A stretch of DNA of 64,000 nucleotides, from positions 75,568,504 to 75,632,503 of the forward strand of contig NC_134414.1 of assembly GCF_030867145.1 (NCBI RefSeq), read 5' to 3'. This DNA is from Opisthocomus hoazin. Taxonomy: Eukaryota; Chordata; Aves; Opisthocomiformes; Opisthocomidae. The position numbers and the translations under genes were made by a program. Each line of letters starts with the position of its first letter. The stretch's first letter is position 1. Shown here piece by piece: positions 1-20,500 of this stretch. The notes below the pieces were generated by a model. The model was not told the DNA's origin. It did not search any database and worked only from the letters and a program-made list of their open reading frames with translations.

Positions 1-2623
1 GGAGCCTGCGTGATGGTGACTGGATTAAGCCTGGACAGAAGGATATTGTCATCTTACTGTCATCGCCCGCTGTTGGGTGCTGCAGGATGGCTAAGGCATC
101 TACATTTGGCAGGCAGGTACAACAAGGGACTTAGAGGATACCCACACCTTTCTTGAATGACAGGCCAGGTTCACACCACCTAAAAGTGATGCTAGATTCC
201 TCTGCTTAGACAGCTGAAACCAGTTTCCATTAGCTGGTCGGGTCATTTTGGAGACACTAGACTGTTTTAGCCAGATCTCGGTCAACTCAAACTGCAGCAC
301 AGATCCCTGATTCACACGGAGATGTCTGAATGTAAAGGTCTTAATCTGGAACTGAATCCCACTCAGCGGGCCAGAATTTCCAACAATTTTGCTGTTGTAT
401 GGATGGTATTACAAAGCATTGGCCTACAGCTCAAGAAACATAATTCAGTGAAATTCAAAGATGTATATAGTCACGATATAAACAAAATCAATGACACAAA
501 ATTCTTCACAATATCCATTAAAAAAAAACAAATAAAACTGAATTAATTCTGATGTGCTGTTTAAAATAATCCATTTGGCTCATCTTAAATAATATTATTT
601 TTCAGTGTTACAGGATACGAGTTTATAACCTCCAAAATATCAATTGGATAGAGCTACATATGAGTACTGCAAAAGGGGACAAACCTGAAGTTGGTGAATT
701 CTGACAGTGAAAATGATACAAATACTTTTCACTCTCATGCTTTATTCCAAAATTCTCAAAGCTCTTTTCAAAGACACTTATGCACTTCTATTCATACCTG
801 TAACTAAGGAAACCGTAGCACACAATGGTGAAATTACTTTTTCAATATTACATCAGAAGTAAAAAGAGAACTCCAGTCCCCTGACTCAGCCACTGAACAA
901 TAAATAATAAGAGAAACAAAATGGCTGGTTTCCATCTTACTGCACCTACCTGTCTTCAGGTAAGAAATGAATCAGCAACCCCATGAACCCATTTCTGCAT
1001 GAGAGTAACTTACTCTTATGAACAGCTTGACTGAAATCAGTTTGCATGAAAAGCTTCACTGAATTCAAATGACAGCTGAATCACTGCCTGTGCAGTAAAA
1101 GTATTTATTTTTAATATACTGTACATGCACTCTGGTCTCAGTTTAGCATGCTCATCCTGAGAGGATCTAATTTAATTATTGTCTTTTATATTTATGGCAC
1201 ATTCTCTGGCAGTGCTATCTTCCAAATACCCTAACATCTCCAGTATTATGCCCGGCTATGTTAGAAATGAATCAGAAGCCATGTTAAGACTTGTTATGTC
1301 AGCTTAAAAATGTTATCCACTACTTGATACTCACAGAAAGCCTCGGGGCACTTTTTCTTCAATTCAATTAAATTCTGAAGGTTCCTCAATAGAAGAGAGA
1401 AAGATTCAAGGCAGGGAAAACAGGGCCAGGCTTATCAAGCCAAAACAATTCCGAATCTTAAACAAGATCATTCCCCAACTCCTTCCAAAAGTCCTTAATT
1501 TCTACAGAAAGATTGGCATTTTAAAATCAAAATGATTTAGTCAAATTTATCCCTACTATAAGGACAATGAAGTGATTAGATCAGTTTCAATACACTCAGT
1601 TTGGCCAATTATGCTCAACATTAATTGATTTTGTTGATTCATAGCGTGAAGATTGAAGGCCCTCACATAATGGATGGATTCCAATCTCATTTAACAAAGC
1701 TGGCAAAAGTTTTATGATTTTATTTCCATTTATTTTTCTTTTCCAGATCAATAGGGCTAAACTAACTCCTAAATCTGCATATTTTGTTTGTTTACATATC
1801 TAAATGGCTCCAGCTTCAATATAGTATCTGAGCCCCTCCTTGTATTTAAAAATAGAAAAGAAGAAAAAAACAAACCAAAACAATAGCAGGCTGTTTCTTT
1901 CTTCCTCTTCCATCTGAAGGAGAAAAAGCTTGATTAGTTTATGGCAGGGGGAGGTTGTTTATTTGCTTGTTTATGTTTGTGTGTGTTTGAGTAAATGTCG
2001 TGTGTGTATGTTTGGAATTGGCAGGCAGCTCCTTATCTGTGCTGGCAGATATGTCCATGATCTAAAAACAGCCTTTTAGAACTGGCTGCATGTCTCACTA
2101 CACACCAAGAAACAATTTCAGCAGCTGCCTCAGAGCTGAGTCCTTCTGAGACCTCACTGCCCATTTACTGTTGAAGAAAAACATTTTGAACAGCGAAGGA
2201 GTATCTCACCCGCTGATTCAGATCCTCATCCTGCCCATCCTCCCCAGCTGGGCAGCATGTTATCCATGCACCTACGCCATCAATTGTCAGCAGCGTGCTG
2301 GGCGAGCTTACAGAGTGTAGTACACCTTGTCCATTAAAGCCTTGGCTGGGATTCATCTTGCCTAACTCTGGACAGCTGCAAGGTAGCTGTCTCCAATTAA
2401 GCTGGTCACCTCATGTTTCCTTTACAGTCGTATTGGCACTTTTAGGGCACAGTCCATCTGACCTATTTTCAGATGACTACTTCAATGTGCAATGAATCAC
2501 ACCCCAAAAGCTCAATTACTTTTAGTCTTTTTTTTTTCCTCCATTGACTGAAAGACGGCCTGGAATAACTAGTTTGAGATATGACCACTTTAATCTTAAG
2601 ACTACAGTAAATCAGACCACAAA
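1..2623. other. Intergenic sequence, no gene recognised
   Basis: AT-rich single-copy-looking sequence. The open frames here (for example 322-546 on + and 100-315 on -) are under 80 codons, lack any recognisable domain and have no splice context tying them to a gene. A short GT-rich patch lies near 1972-2012. By synteny with mammals TMEM182 would be expected further left, but no exon of it is visible here. Confidence 0.6.
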
Positions 2624-3254
2624 CCACAGAATCACAGAATGACTGAGGTTGGAAGGGACCGCTGCAGGTCACCTTGTCCAAGCTCCCTGCTCAAGCAGGG
2701 CCACCTAGAGCTGGTTGCCCAGGACCATGTCCAGGCAGCTTTTCAGTAACTCCAAGGCTGGAGACTGCAGAACGTCTCTAGGCAACCCGTGCCAGTGCTG
2801 GGTCACCCTCACAGTAAGAAAGTGTTTCCTGGTGTTCAGAGGGAACCTCCTGTGCTTCAGGTTGTGCCTGTTGCCTCTGGTCCTGTCACTGGGCACCACC
2901 AAAAAGAGCCCAGCTCTGTCCTCTTCATACCCTCCCCTCAGGTACTTATATACATTTAAAAGATCCCCCTGAGCCTTCTCTTCTCCAGGCTGAATATTCC
3001 CAGCTCTTTCAGCTTTTCCTCATAGGACATGCTCCAGTCCCTTCATCATCTTAGCGGCCCTTCATCAGACTCTCTTCAGTATGTTCATGCCTCTTCTGTA
3101 CTGGGGAAGCCCAGAACTGGACCCAGTACTCTAAGTGTGGCCTCACCAGTGCTGAGAGGAAGGATCACCTCCCTCAACTTGCTGGCAACACTTTGCCTAA
3201 CGCAGACCATACCGTTCACCTTCTTTGCAATTAGGGCACATTGTTGGCTCATGT
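2624..3254 (-). mobile_element. CR1 LINE, 5'-truncated copy
   Basis: The left edge carries the CR1 3' terminus in reverse orientation (cacagaatcacagaat, then gaggttggaagggacc), so the element reads on the minus strand. The remainder matches the usual CR1 3' portion, and the truncation lies near 3254. A minus-strand frame at 2705-2902 still reads as the extreme C-terminus of CR1 ORF2, with the RVTQHWHGLPRDV-type motif. It is a dead fragment with no complete ORF. Confidence 0.93.
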
Positions 3255-6200
3255 GAAATCTGAGTAGAGATTGTAGAGTACAAGTCCTCTACAGATGGAT
3301 GGAATCAAGCCATTCTGAACACAGGTATCACCAAGTCGTTCATTCCACATGAGCTACAGCAAGCTCATGAAGAGACAGACGATGGTAACTACCCTCCTTC
3401 TGACCTAAGGACAGAAGAAGCCCATATCCCAGCAACAGCTTCAAGAAGAACTCCAATAAACCAACAAGAACAATCTTCTTTATGAGCCATTATATCTACA
3501 CATTTTTATGTATCCAGGGATTATACCATACACTCTGCTTATTTACTGTGCGGGAGGTAACGAAAACTGCAGCCTCTCCCTCTCACTTCTATTAGCACAA
3601 CCTGGTGCAAAGTGCATCTGCAGGAACACGCGACAGGCTTGCAGCCACCCAGACGAACAAAGCTGCAGGGCGTATATCCCATTCAGACCCTGCCTCTCTG
3701 TGTTCAGGACTTTGATGCTCTACAAAGCATCACAGAAAGGAAGAAAAAACTTTAGTGTGACAGTGAGTGGGTCACTGTTTCATATATCCCATTCTGCAAT
3801 ATCTTACACTAAATTTACATTGGATGAAACAGGTAAAATATGGGAAGCTACAATATTTGTAAATCAAGTCATGATACTGATTCAAGTTCTGATGAACCCA
3901 CGTCCCTGCAAGTAGGGCAAGGTAACTAGAACGATCAGGGGTACAAGAAGGTGCATCTGATTTCCTCACATCCTTGATGAGCGCTCTAAACTTTTCTTAC
4001 AACTGTTAAGAAAGCCAGGACAATACCATCAATGTTTCCTGCAGTATTAAAGGAATGACTCATCCCTGCATGCAATTTACACCAAAATGAATGAGTTGCC
4101 TGATTTTAGGAGGTGTTTCAGGCAGTTTCCCATGGAAGCAGTTATGTGCCTGCAGTCGAAAACTACGAGTTGCACCCTTCTTCAACATTTCTAATGCTGT
4201 TTTACATGTCCCTTCACAGCAGGAAGCTATGATGAATCTATCTCTGAGGCAGTAACTCCTCCCATTTACTGCACAGAAACTTCGGTACGTATTTTAGGAT
4301 TTTATTCAAGAAGCCTGAGGAATTAGCCTGCAGTCCTTTCTGTACGCTTCCAGCTTTTACAGAGCTCTTGAATTTAAAAAAAAAAAAAAATCATAGGCTG
4401 GACGTGTGTGTGTGAAATATGGGTACTGTAGTACAAGAGGAAATGGACTGGAGTCAACAGGAGTTATCCAGGCATTCCTCTGCTCCAGAGCAGGATCAAT
4501 AGTATCTAAACCATTCCTGACATATTTATTTTGTCTGTTAAACATTAATTGAAAGAAACATTGAATGCTATGCAGTCTTAGTTATGCTGCCATGGAAAAC
4601 TCCAGAAGTGGAGAACTAGGCCCAATGCCTGAAAATAATTCTTTCCTTTAACAAGATTTTTAGAAATGCTTTCTAAGTCACCCTGTCATGTCCACCAGCA
4701 CTTACAGCTTTGAGGGGGGAGTCAATGAAAAGGTTTCTTTCCACATTACTTAAATCTGCAGATCTTTTCCAAGATATTACAATATAAATGTCTTCAAGAT
4801 TAACAGCAGTTTCCAAACTCAAGTTCATTTACAGTACCTCTTAAAATGTTCTGGACCACTGGATTGTAACTTTTTCTACCGGGCTCAATTCATATATGAA
4901 AAGTTGAAATGACTGTTGAATGTTACCCTAATGATCTGAAGCGGTAAACCAGAACGAAATAAGTCATTGTTAGATTTGCTAAATTTGATAACAAATTGTA
5001 CATTTGGGGGTCCTGACCTTACCTATTCGTAATGTGGGAACCCAAGAATATGTTCCATTTAACTGCAATAAATTACTGTAATTGTCTTAGATCTGTCTTA
5101 TGAAAAGTATTTTACAAACTTTATTTAAGAATTTATAAGCTTTAAAATGTTCTCCCCTGTTGAAGGAATGAAAGGATGTTTTTTTCAAAACTTTGTTAGA
5201 TTTCAGATGACTTCCACCAGTGCTTTCACGTGGTCATGGTTGGAGCACACACAGCCAGAGCTGGCTGAGGAAGCGCAGACTGCCTCAGCCCCTTGCTTGG
5301 CAGGTGACACCAAGCATTTGCCACAGTGGATGTTTTTAGTAAAGCGTTGTGGATCCCTCAGCCCTTTTCACAAGCAGACTGAACCTCAGACATTCTTACC
5401 CAGACTAGCTCTCCTCCCATTCAGAATTTGAGGCAAGAACAGCTCACTGCGGAAGGCTGAGGACAGTCTGATCTCCAGCAGCCTGACACTGCAAAAAACG
5501 TTCTTTCTGCCATTAAAATCTTTTTTAACCCTCTCCATTTATTCGACAGTGACCTTCAATTAGGACAGCAGAACTAGACACCATGTTGCATCAGTATTCA
5601 GACCAATTAACCGATACAAAAGTAATAAAGGTTTCCTGCTTTTCTATTTGAGGTTCCTCTATTGCTTATCAAAAGAGGGAGTCTGTTTTTTCGGCTGCAG
5701 AATAGCAATAAAAACCTATGGTCGCTGGTTATTTACTATGACTACCAAGTTCATCTCATAATCACTGACTGCCACAACAGAGGTGCAACCCCTAAGCGTG
5801 CATCATGATTTTGTTTCTCGCTTTGCCTTTACACTTAGAATACTTATATATCATGAAAGCTGACTATTCAGATCGTGTTGCGTCAGTAATCTGTACAATT
5901 TTCCTGGTCCTAGCATTACCCATAAAATCAATAACTTTGATCATATCTCTTCTTCCAGGTCATGGAAAAAGGGTTAGAGAGGACCATCTAGACATACCCC
6001 TTCTTCAGGGAAGATTATCCATTCACAAATACAGTCTGGAGACGTATCAAAGAATTCTGAATCCACATGCTGTTTCTGAGTATGCAGTGCTCTACTGTCT
6101 TTAAGAATCATACAGTAATAAGTCAAACACCTTAAAGCAGCAACAAGTCAAATATTATCATTTTAATCAACCAGCAATGTAATTCTGCCTCCAAACATAT

Positions 6201-6721
6201 TTGACTGGTTCTATTTTCCTTAAGACTGTGATAAATGGTCTTCATTGTATCTCATTCCTTCAACTATTAGTCATTTCGCCTATAAGTCATACCACCACTT
6301 TATTTGGGAACCTTTACCTTAAGATCTCTTTATTTGGGACCTTCATCTTAAATTTTGTGATTGCAGTGACAGAACATGAGTGGGAACCTCTGAGGCAGCA
6401 GGAACCATCTGCCTTCAGTTCAAAGACAATCAAGATATTTGCCATGTTAGTATATATTAATGCCTTTTTCCTACATATTATGCAAAATTAAACATGTAAT
6501 ATGCACAATTATTTAATAATCTAATCAAGTTTGCCAGTACAAAAGCAGTAAGAGATCTGTTAAAGGAAGACATCTATGTTTTCTAAGTATTTTTTTTTTC
6601 TCTGTGAACAGTTTGTGCTGACAATGTTATTGGAGCGTCAAAACGTTCAGTTCTTTGCTGCTTTACAAGCCATTCTGCATGAAGATAGCTTGAAATAATA
6701 GGCAAAACTAAGAAAGAGTTT
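3255..6721. other. Intergenic sequence with minor repeats
   Basis: No gene is supported. The longest open frame, 3508-3915 on +, is 135 codons but shows no domain, low-bias composition and no splice context, so I treat it as chance. An imperfect tandem duplication of about 28 bp (ctttatttgggaacc versus ctttatttgggacc) lies at 6298-6353. Confidence 0.55.
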
Positions 6722-6827
6722 TCCTGTGCAGCCTGCTGTAGGTGACCCTGCTTCAGCAGGGGGGTTGGACTAGATGACCCACAGAGGTCCCTTCCAACCC
6801 CGAACATTCTGTGATTCTATGATTCTG
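6722..6827 (+). mobile_element. CR1 LINE, 3'-end fragment
   Basis: About 105 bp of CR1 3' end in sense orientation, running from tgtgcagcctgctgtaggtg to the terminal attctgtgattctatgattct. The same segment occurs with few differences at the end of the CR1 copy at 55177-55605, so both belong to the same or a closely related subfamily. Confidence 0.93.
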
Positions 6828-8479
6828 ATAATTCAGTATTCCTGCCTATGATTATACTAGATCATTATCTTCAGAATCTGAGAAGAATGCAGAATTGTTA
6901 ACTCTGGTTTCTGAGACTTATAGTAGAGACTGACATTTACATAGAACCTCAAAAATTTCATTTGGGCTCAGTGTTTGCACAGAAGTCAATCCGCCTTATA
7001 CCCCAGGAACAGTACCTAAAACTCTTGCAACATCTTTTAATTACCCATCTCTTCAGTAGTTTCCTCTGATAAATCTTCAGGCCTTTTCCACTTCTTCTGT
7101 CACAGTTAAAATGACCAAGGGTAAAATTAGTGCAATAGAAGACAACGTAGTATCAACTCTCACGAGGCTCTTTTGTCCATTTCAGAAGAATTGTATGCAA
7201 CTGTGATCTCCGTTAATATTATACCCAGAATTTTAAAAATCTCACTGAGAGGATTTGTTATTCAAAGTGGCCTCAGAGTGCTAAATTAATAGGATATATT
7301 GGTTAAGCCAACTATAAAATATCACCACCACTGGGATATTAAACAATTGAGTTATTCTGGAGACTCTGATAACATCTTTGTCCCTATGCACACGCTAGGC
7401 TAAGTTTTGCCTTGGTATCTTATAAATAAGCTGCGTATCTAGGAACACATCTTGTTTTCCAGTTTGGAGGGTGGGGGTGGGAGTTGAGCTTAATTCTTCA
7501 TAACTGTAAGGAAAACCACATTCCCTTCTCCTCTTTTGTGACATAAATCTGTTGAAGACCCTCGATCCTGTGATATTTATTTCTTCTGAAAATATGAAGA
7601 TAGAACTGAAGTTATCCTATTGTTAGTTACTGATTGATCACTCTCAATCTTTGTCAATTGGTGCTAACTTTTAAAAGTCATCATCATTTTTCAAAAGCTT
7701 CTTCTTACTGATAATTAAAAACAAGTTAAAGCATCTTCTGTTCCCCTGTGCATTTTTTTTTAAGTATTTAAAACTACAGCCCTTTCATTGATCCCTGGCC
7801 TAGCAGCTATACAAAAAAATCCCCTCTGCCTCCAATATAATTTTGCATGTGACAATCGCTTCCACCCATGCATCTCAGAGACTCGAGAACGCCGGTTTAC
7901 TTCTTTGGATGCAAAAATGTTATAAAACAGCTGTGCACAACTCCAGCTACCCCCGGCTTTAGCAGAAACGCAGCAGAGCCGTGCACGTGCCCAGCAGAAA
8001 GCAGGACGCCCTTCTTCCCCGCCTTGGCACCACAGCCACCAGCCACGTAACCAGGCCAGGAAACACTTGACGAAGACACGGAGCTCAGGCCAAGCAACAG
8101 CAGCAGTGGTGGGACACCACCACTTTTCCCCACGAAGTAGCCAGGCTCGGGGGTGCCCGGGTTCAAGCCATCTTTCCAGAGCTACGGAGAAAGCAGCGAT
8201 GGGCACCCCTTACCACGCTCCTAGGGCGTGCTTCTGCCTCCAAAGCCCCTCCACCCTGTCTCGCTCTTCCTGCTTTCCTCGGAGCTTCAGGCCCTGAGGC
8301 GAAGGGTGGCGAAACTCTCCACCTACGAACGAACATGCAAGAAGAGGCTGGAAGGGCAAAGTCCTACAGGTTGGGGGTGGGGGGACGACAACGCAGGAAC
8401 CCCGATGGCCTCCGAAACCTGCAGGGGTCTTTATTCCTTCTCCTCCTCGCCTGGAGAGGAGGGAACGCGAAGAACACAC
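6828..8479. other. Intergenic sequence upstream of MFSD9
   Basis: AT-rich to about 7850, then rising GC as the MFSD9 CpG island is approached. Open frames on both strands between 7760 and 8566 (up to 148 codons) overlap one another and show no domain; they reflect GC-rich composition. A divergent non-coding transcript from the island is possible but not visible in sequence. Confidence 0.5.
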
Positions 8480-8559
8480 TCGTTCAGGCAAAAAAACCGC
8501 CAGGCTTGACCCCGTCTCCCTGCCCCGCCGCCTCCGTGTTCCCGCCGCGCCGCCGGCAC

Positions 8560-8571
8560 TGCGCATGCGCA
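8560..8571. promoter_or_regulatory. NRF1-type palindrome TGCGCATGCGCA
   Basis: A perfect 12-bp palindrome identical to the consensus NRF1 binding site, 54 bp upstream of the likely MFSD9 start codon and inside the CpG island. NRF1 sites of this form are typical of TATA-less promoters of housekeeping genes. The palindrome contains an ATG at 8565 that is in frame with MFSD9. Binding is inferred, not shown. Confidence 0.7.
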
Positions 8572-8624
8572 GCGCCGCCGCGCCCGCCGCTACGGGGCGC
8601 GTGCCCGCGGCCGCCGCTGGCCGG

Positions 8625-16718
<8,094 letters not shown>

Positions 16719-17513
16719 CTGCAAATGTGGATTGCACAGATGTATCTTACAGGAGAGGCAAAGTGAATCAACCTTGGGTGATGCTTACATCTGCCAGACT
16801 TGTACAGTAGTAACAGGATCTTTTAAGAGGGCACATTATGTTCACATGGAGGCAAGTACATGTAAGTATTTATGCTTCAGGAATGTTAATTCTAGACAAA
16901 AGTTATTCTAACCAGTACCACCAGAACACTTGGGAGAGGGACAGGTGTTGCTGACTAGGGTTTTTTTAATGGATTTTTAACCTTTTTGGAGCGGAAAAAA
17001 AGAATGACATGAAATACGCAAATCCTGCTTGTAGCTCACATTTGAAACAGTGTTTAGATTGATAGATTGTTCAAAGACAGAAATTTATTCTTATTATTTA
17101 ATCAGAAGGAGAATTTGCAATATAGCTCATCAGCCTTATTTTTTATGCTGTTATCTGCTGCCATTTGTCTGCTGTGACAGTACCTTAATTAACAGGGTGT
17201 TCGCTTATGTGATTTTGTTAAGCATACTTTGTTTACAGAACCTGCTGCACAGCATGATTAGACACCTTCAGGTAGCCATCTGACCTGTGCTGATTCCTGT
17301 CTTTCCCAAGTAACAGAACTGGTAATAGAATGCTAACTTCATGTACTGGAAGGCCTAAAATGGACAATTTTAGAATAATACAGGGTCATTCAGACTGAAA
17401 CTGAGACTGAATGCAAGCTTTATTGAAATGTTTAGTAATAACTTCTACTGAGCAATTTTGTCATAAATTATTTGTTAATATTTCCTGTGGAATTTTTCTA
17501 CCTTTGTTTTAAG

Positions 17514-17519
17514 AATAAA
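17514..17519 (+). terminator. Candidate MFSD9 polyadenylation signal AATAAA
   Basis: The first canonical AATAAA downstream of the MFSD9 stop codon, about 795 bp beyond it. It is followed about 40 bp later by a GT-rich stretch (aagtgtgctgg) suitable as a downstream element. A second AATAAA at 18707-18712 could serve a longer form. Transcript data would be needed to choose. Confidence 0.5.
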
Positions 17520-20500
17520 TTTGTTTCTTAATTCTTTTGAATGACTGTTAAAAGTGTGCTGGAATCACTAGCAGTAGTTCATGGATCTAGATTAATGCAT
17601 TCTCTCTCATCTCTGGAGGCGTAAGTGACATTTCAATGACAAGAGAAAAACTTTATTTTTTGGTATTTTAGTCATCTTCTCTGCACTGCTTAGCTAATGA
17701 GAGGTTACTCAGAGCTGTACTGAGAGTTGTAGCACTCTCCTGGGCTATTTACTGTTCAAGCTCATATTACTTGCCAGTCGCCACTGTTTGCATTTCATTT
17801 GAAACATACAAAAAATGTATTTTGCACTGATAAGGTTTCATATGCTTTTCCTAGTATTATTTGATGAAAGTACAAAGTCAACTATGTATAATTGTTGGGG
17901 GGTTTTTTTGTTTTGTTTTTTTATTAAAACCAATTTAGTTACCTCCTTGAACACATCTATGCAAATAATGTTGCTACTTCAGGAGAGTCATAGATAGTGT
18001 TTTGCATTTTTTATTTTTATTTTCTTCTTTATGTTTTCCAGTGCCTGCTATCATTTAAATCCTTCATGAAACCTCAGTGATTCCAGTGGCAGCACCATGG
18101 GAATATGTATACAACTCTTGAGTTGTTTTAATTTTATATATTGACATAATGAGTATGTGTCTTATTCCTGCTATGATTTCAGTACATACCATCAGAGTTC
18201 CTTATTGTAATAATCTGGTTCATTTCTCGCAAGGAACTTGAGGCATTTTCAAGTGTCTTATCTCCTATTGTCTTGCTTGGTAGATACCCAAAATATTCTT
18301 GCCCTAAATTTCCGATTTTCTTTCTTTCTGTCTTTTAATATTTTTTTTTTCACCTAAAAACTACCCTTCTATAAGTGAGGGACTTCTGTTTTGTGACTAT
18401 AGTGAGGGGTGAAGCAAAAGGGTAGGAAAAAACCCTCAAAAATTAATATATATGAAAGACTTAGTAATTTTTCCCATACTTGTTGATTATATGAGGTAAC
18501 ATAACATTTACCCTTCTAAGTTCCTGCACTGATTAAAGCTGAATTCTGTAAACACCATAAAATTCAGTTTATACTAACATACACAGCTGCCTACATATTG
18601 TTTATGAAAACTTTAAGTTCACTGTTTTTGTTTACATATGTGAGAAATGTGCTTTCCATAATCAGCAAATATTTTTATTTTGAAAAATAGTTCTCTATAT
18701 AAGCTAAATAAAAATGAAATTAAATAATCAAATTGAGAAATCTGTGGAAGGCTGTGGTCTCAGGGAAATGTTGCAACAGAAACATTTTTTACTTGTAGGC
18801 CAAAATGATTTCTGAAGTGCTGCAGAAACATCTCTTTGTAAAGCCTCAGTTACAGAAAAGTTGCACTTTTTTTTTTTAAGGAACAGAAATAAAATGAAGT
18901 GACATTCCATGTCTATCATTTTGCCACTGTATTTTTTCTTCTCTTCCTCTGCTGAAACTACAGCACAAAATAGAGGTGTTCAAGTCAATATGAAGTGCAG
19001 ATATTTCATTTTTTTTCTTCAAGCTTTTCCTTAAAATCATCATTTGAATCTGCCTACTTTTCACATAAAAGGCACAGGAGCCAAGGATTCAACCAAGAAG
19101 TGGCTTGACAGTGAATCAAAAAGAAGAAATAAAAGAAAAGAGGAACTTACCAGTTTTGAGATGGAGTGCTTAAAACTACTGTTCCTGGAGCCTGGAGACC
19201 ATGTTTGGATCCCGTGTGTTGCCTCCTAGTTGCCATAATGGTGCCAGTTCAGATAGTGATGAGTAAATGACATCCCAGGAGAGGAGATGTAACTCCCCTT
19301 TTAAAGTTAAGGGAGGAGCAGTTGCAGCTATTTATGGCTACAGTCTAGTGGGCTTTACTGAATTACTCTGCAGTTTCTTGAATCCAGTTGTGATATCTGA
19401 AGACTGCACCAAAACGGAGATCTGAATATGGACCAAAGAAAAAAAGTTTCTACCTGCAAATGACTGCAAATGAAGATTTTTCTCTTGCCTGCTGTTACTT
19501 TAGTTTTGGGTTGGTTTTCTTGGGCTTGTAGGCAGGGCTGGGTTGTTGGGGTTTTTTTGTTTCTTACGTTTTGAAAATTTCACTTTTTTAACAGTGACTA
19601 CTTTTCTGATCTTTCTGATCAGATGATGTTAAAGAGACTCTGTATACAGTATAGTAATTTATTTCTGTAAAACAGCTGATGATACGTACTGATTTTGTTG
19701 CTTTTAAATAATGAAGCAAATGTACTATTTATTCCATGTTGGTGTACGCTGCATACATTTGAAGGCATCCTTTATAAACATACCAGTTCTGCAGATTTCA
19801 GTTTCTTGCCCTGTTTTCTTTTCTCTCAATTTACTCACCACAGCACCATCACAGAGGTCAGTACCATTTTCATTTTCTGACAACAGGTTGATTATTGAGC
19901 AGGTAATGCAGCAACGAAACAGGACAAGCGTTGCTTGCTAACTGGCTTGCTCGTGACTTCAGGCACTCTGCAATGCCATTGCATTCTAGCTGATGGGAAC
20001 CTCCGTGGGTACGCTCGGGTGCTGCCAGCCCCCATTTGGCTATGGGTGCTGTGGAGTGCACCTGGGCAAGGGACACTTTATAGAGTGGTGCTTTGGGATT
20101 TGAAAACCCAAGACTCGACTGTGCTGTTACTGCTATAATTTTGAAGACTCATTCACAAAGAGCTGATCGTGAATCTTGTAAAGGAGTATATTGGAGCCTG
20201 AACTTGGAGAATCAAATGATTTCTTTCTCAGAAAAATGAAAGAGTTTGTAGAGCTTGTTTTAAAGGGAAGTCTTGAAAAACAACTGTGTTAGTTTACAGA
20301 CAGTTAGTTTACAGCAGAAATGAAGCCAAATTTCTTCTAATTTTAAACCCTAAATTAACATCAAAGAATATTTTTGAGATGTGCTACACAATAGGAACTG
20401 TTCTTCCATTCTGTCAAATTTGTAATAAATAGGAGGTCTTAGATATGAGAAATAAATGACGTAAACTGGGGTATTGAAATTGCCTTTTCGTGGCAAATTA

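Noticed and set aside
3508-3915. 135-codon open frame upstream of MFSD9
   Set aside because: No domain, no splice or poly-A context and no resemblance to TMEM182; length is compatible with chance over an 8-kb region searched in six frames.
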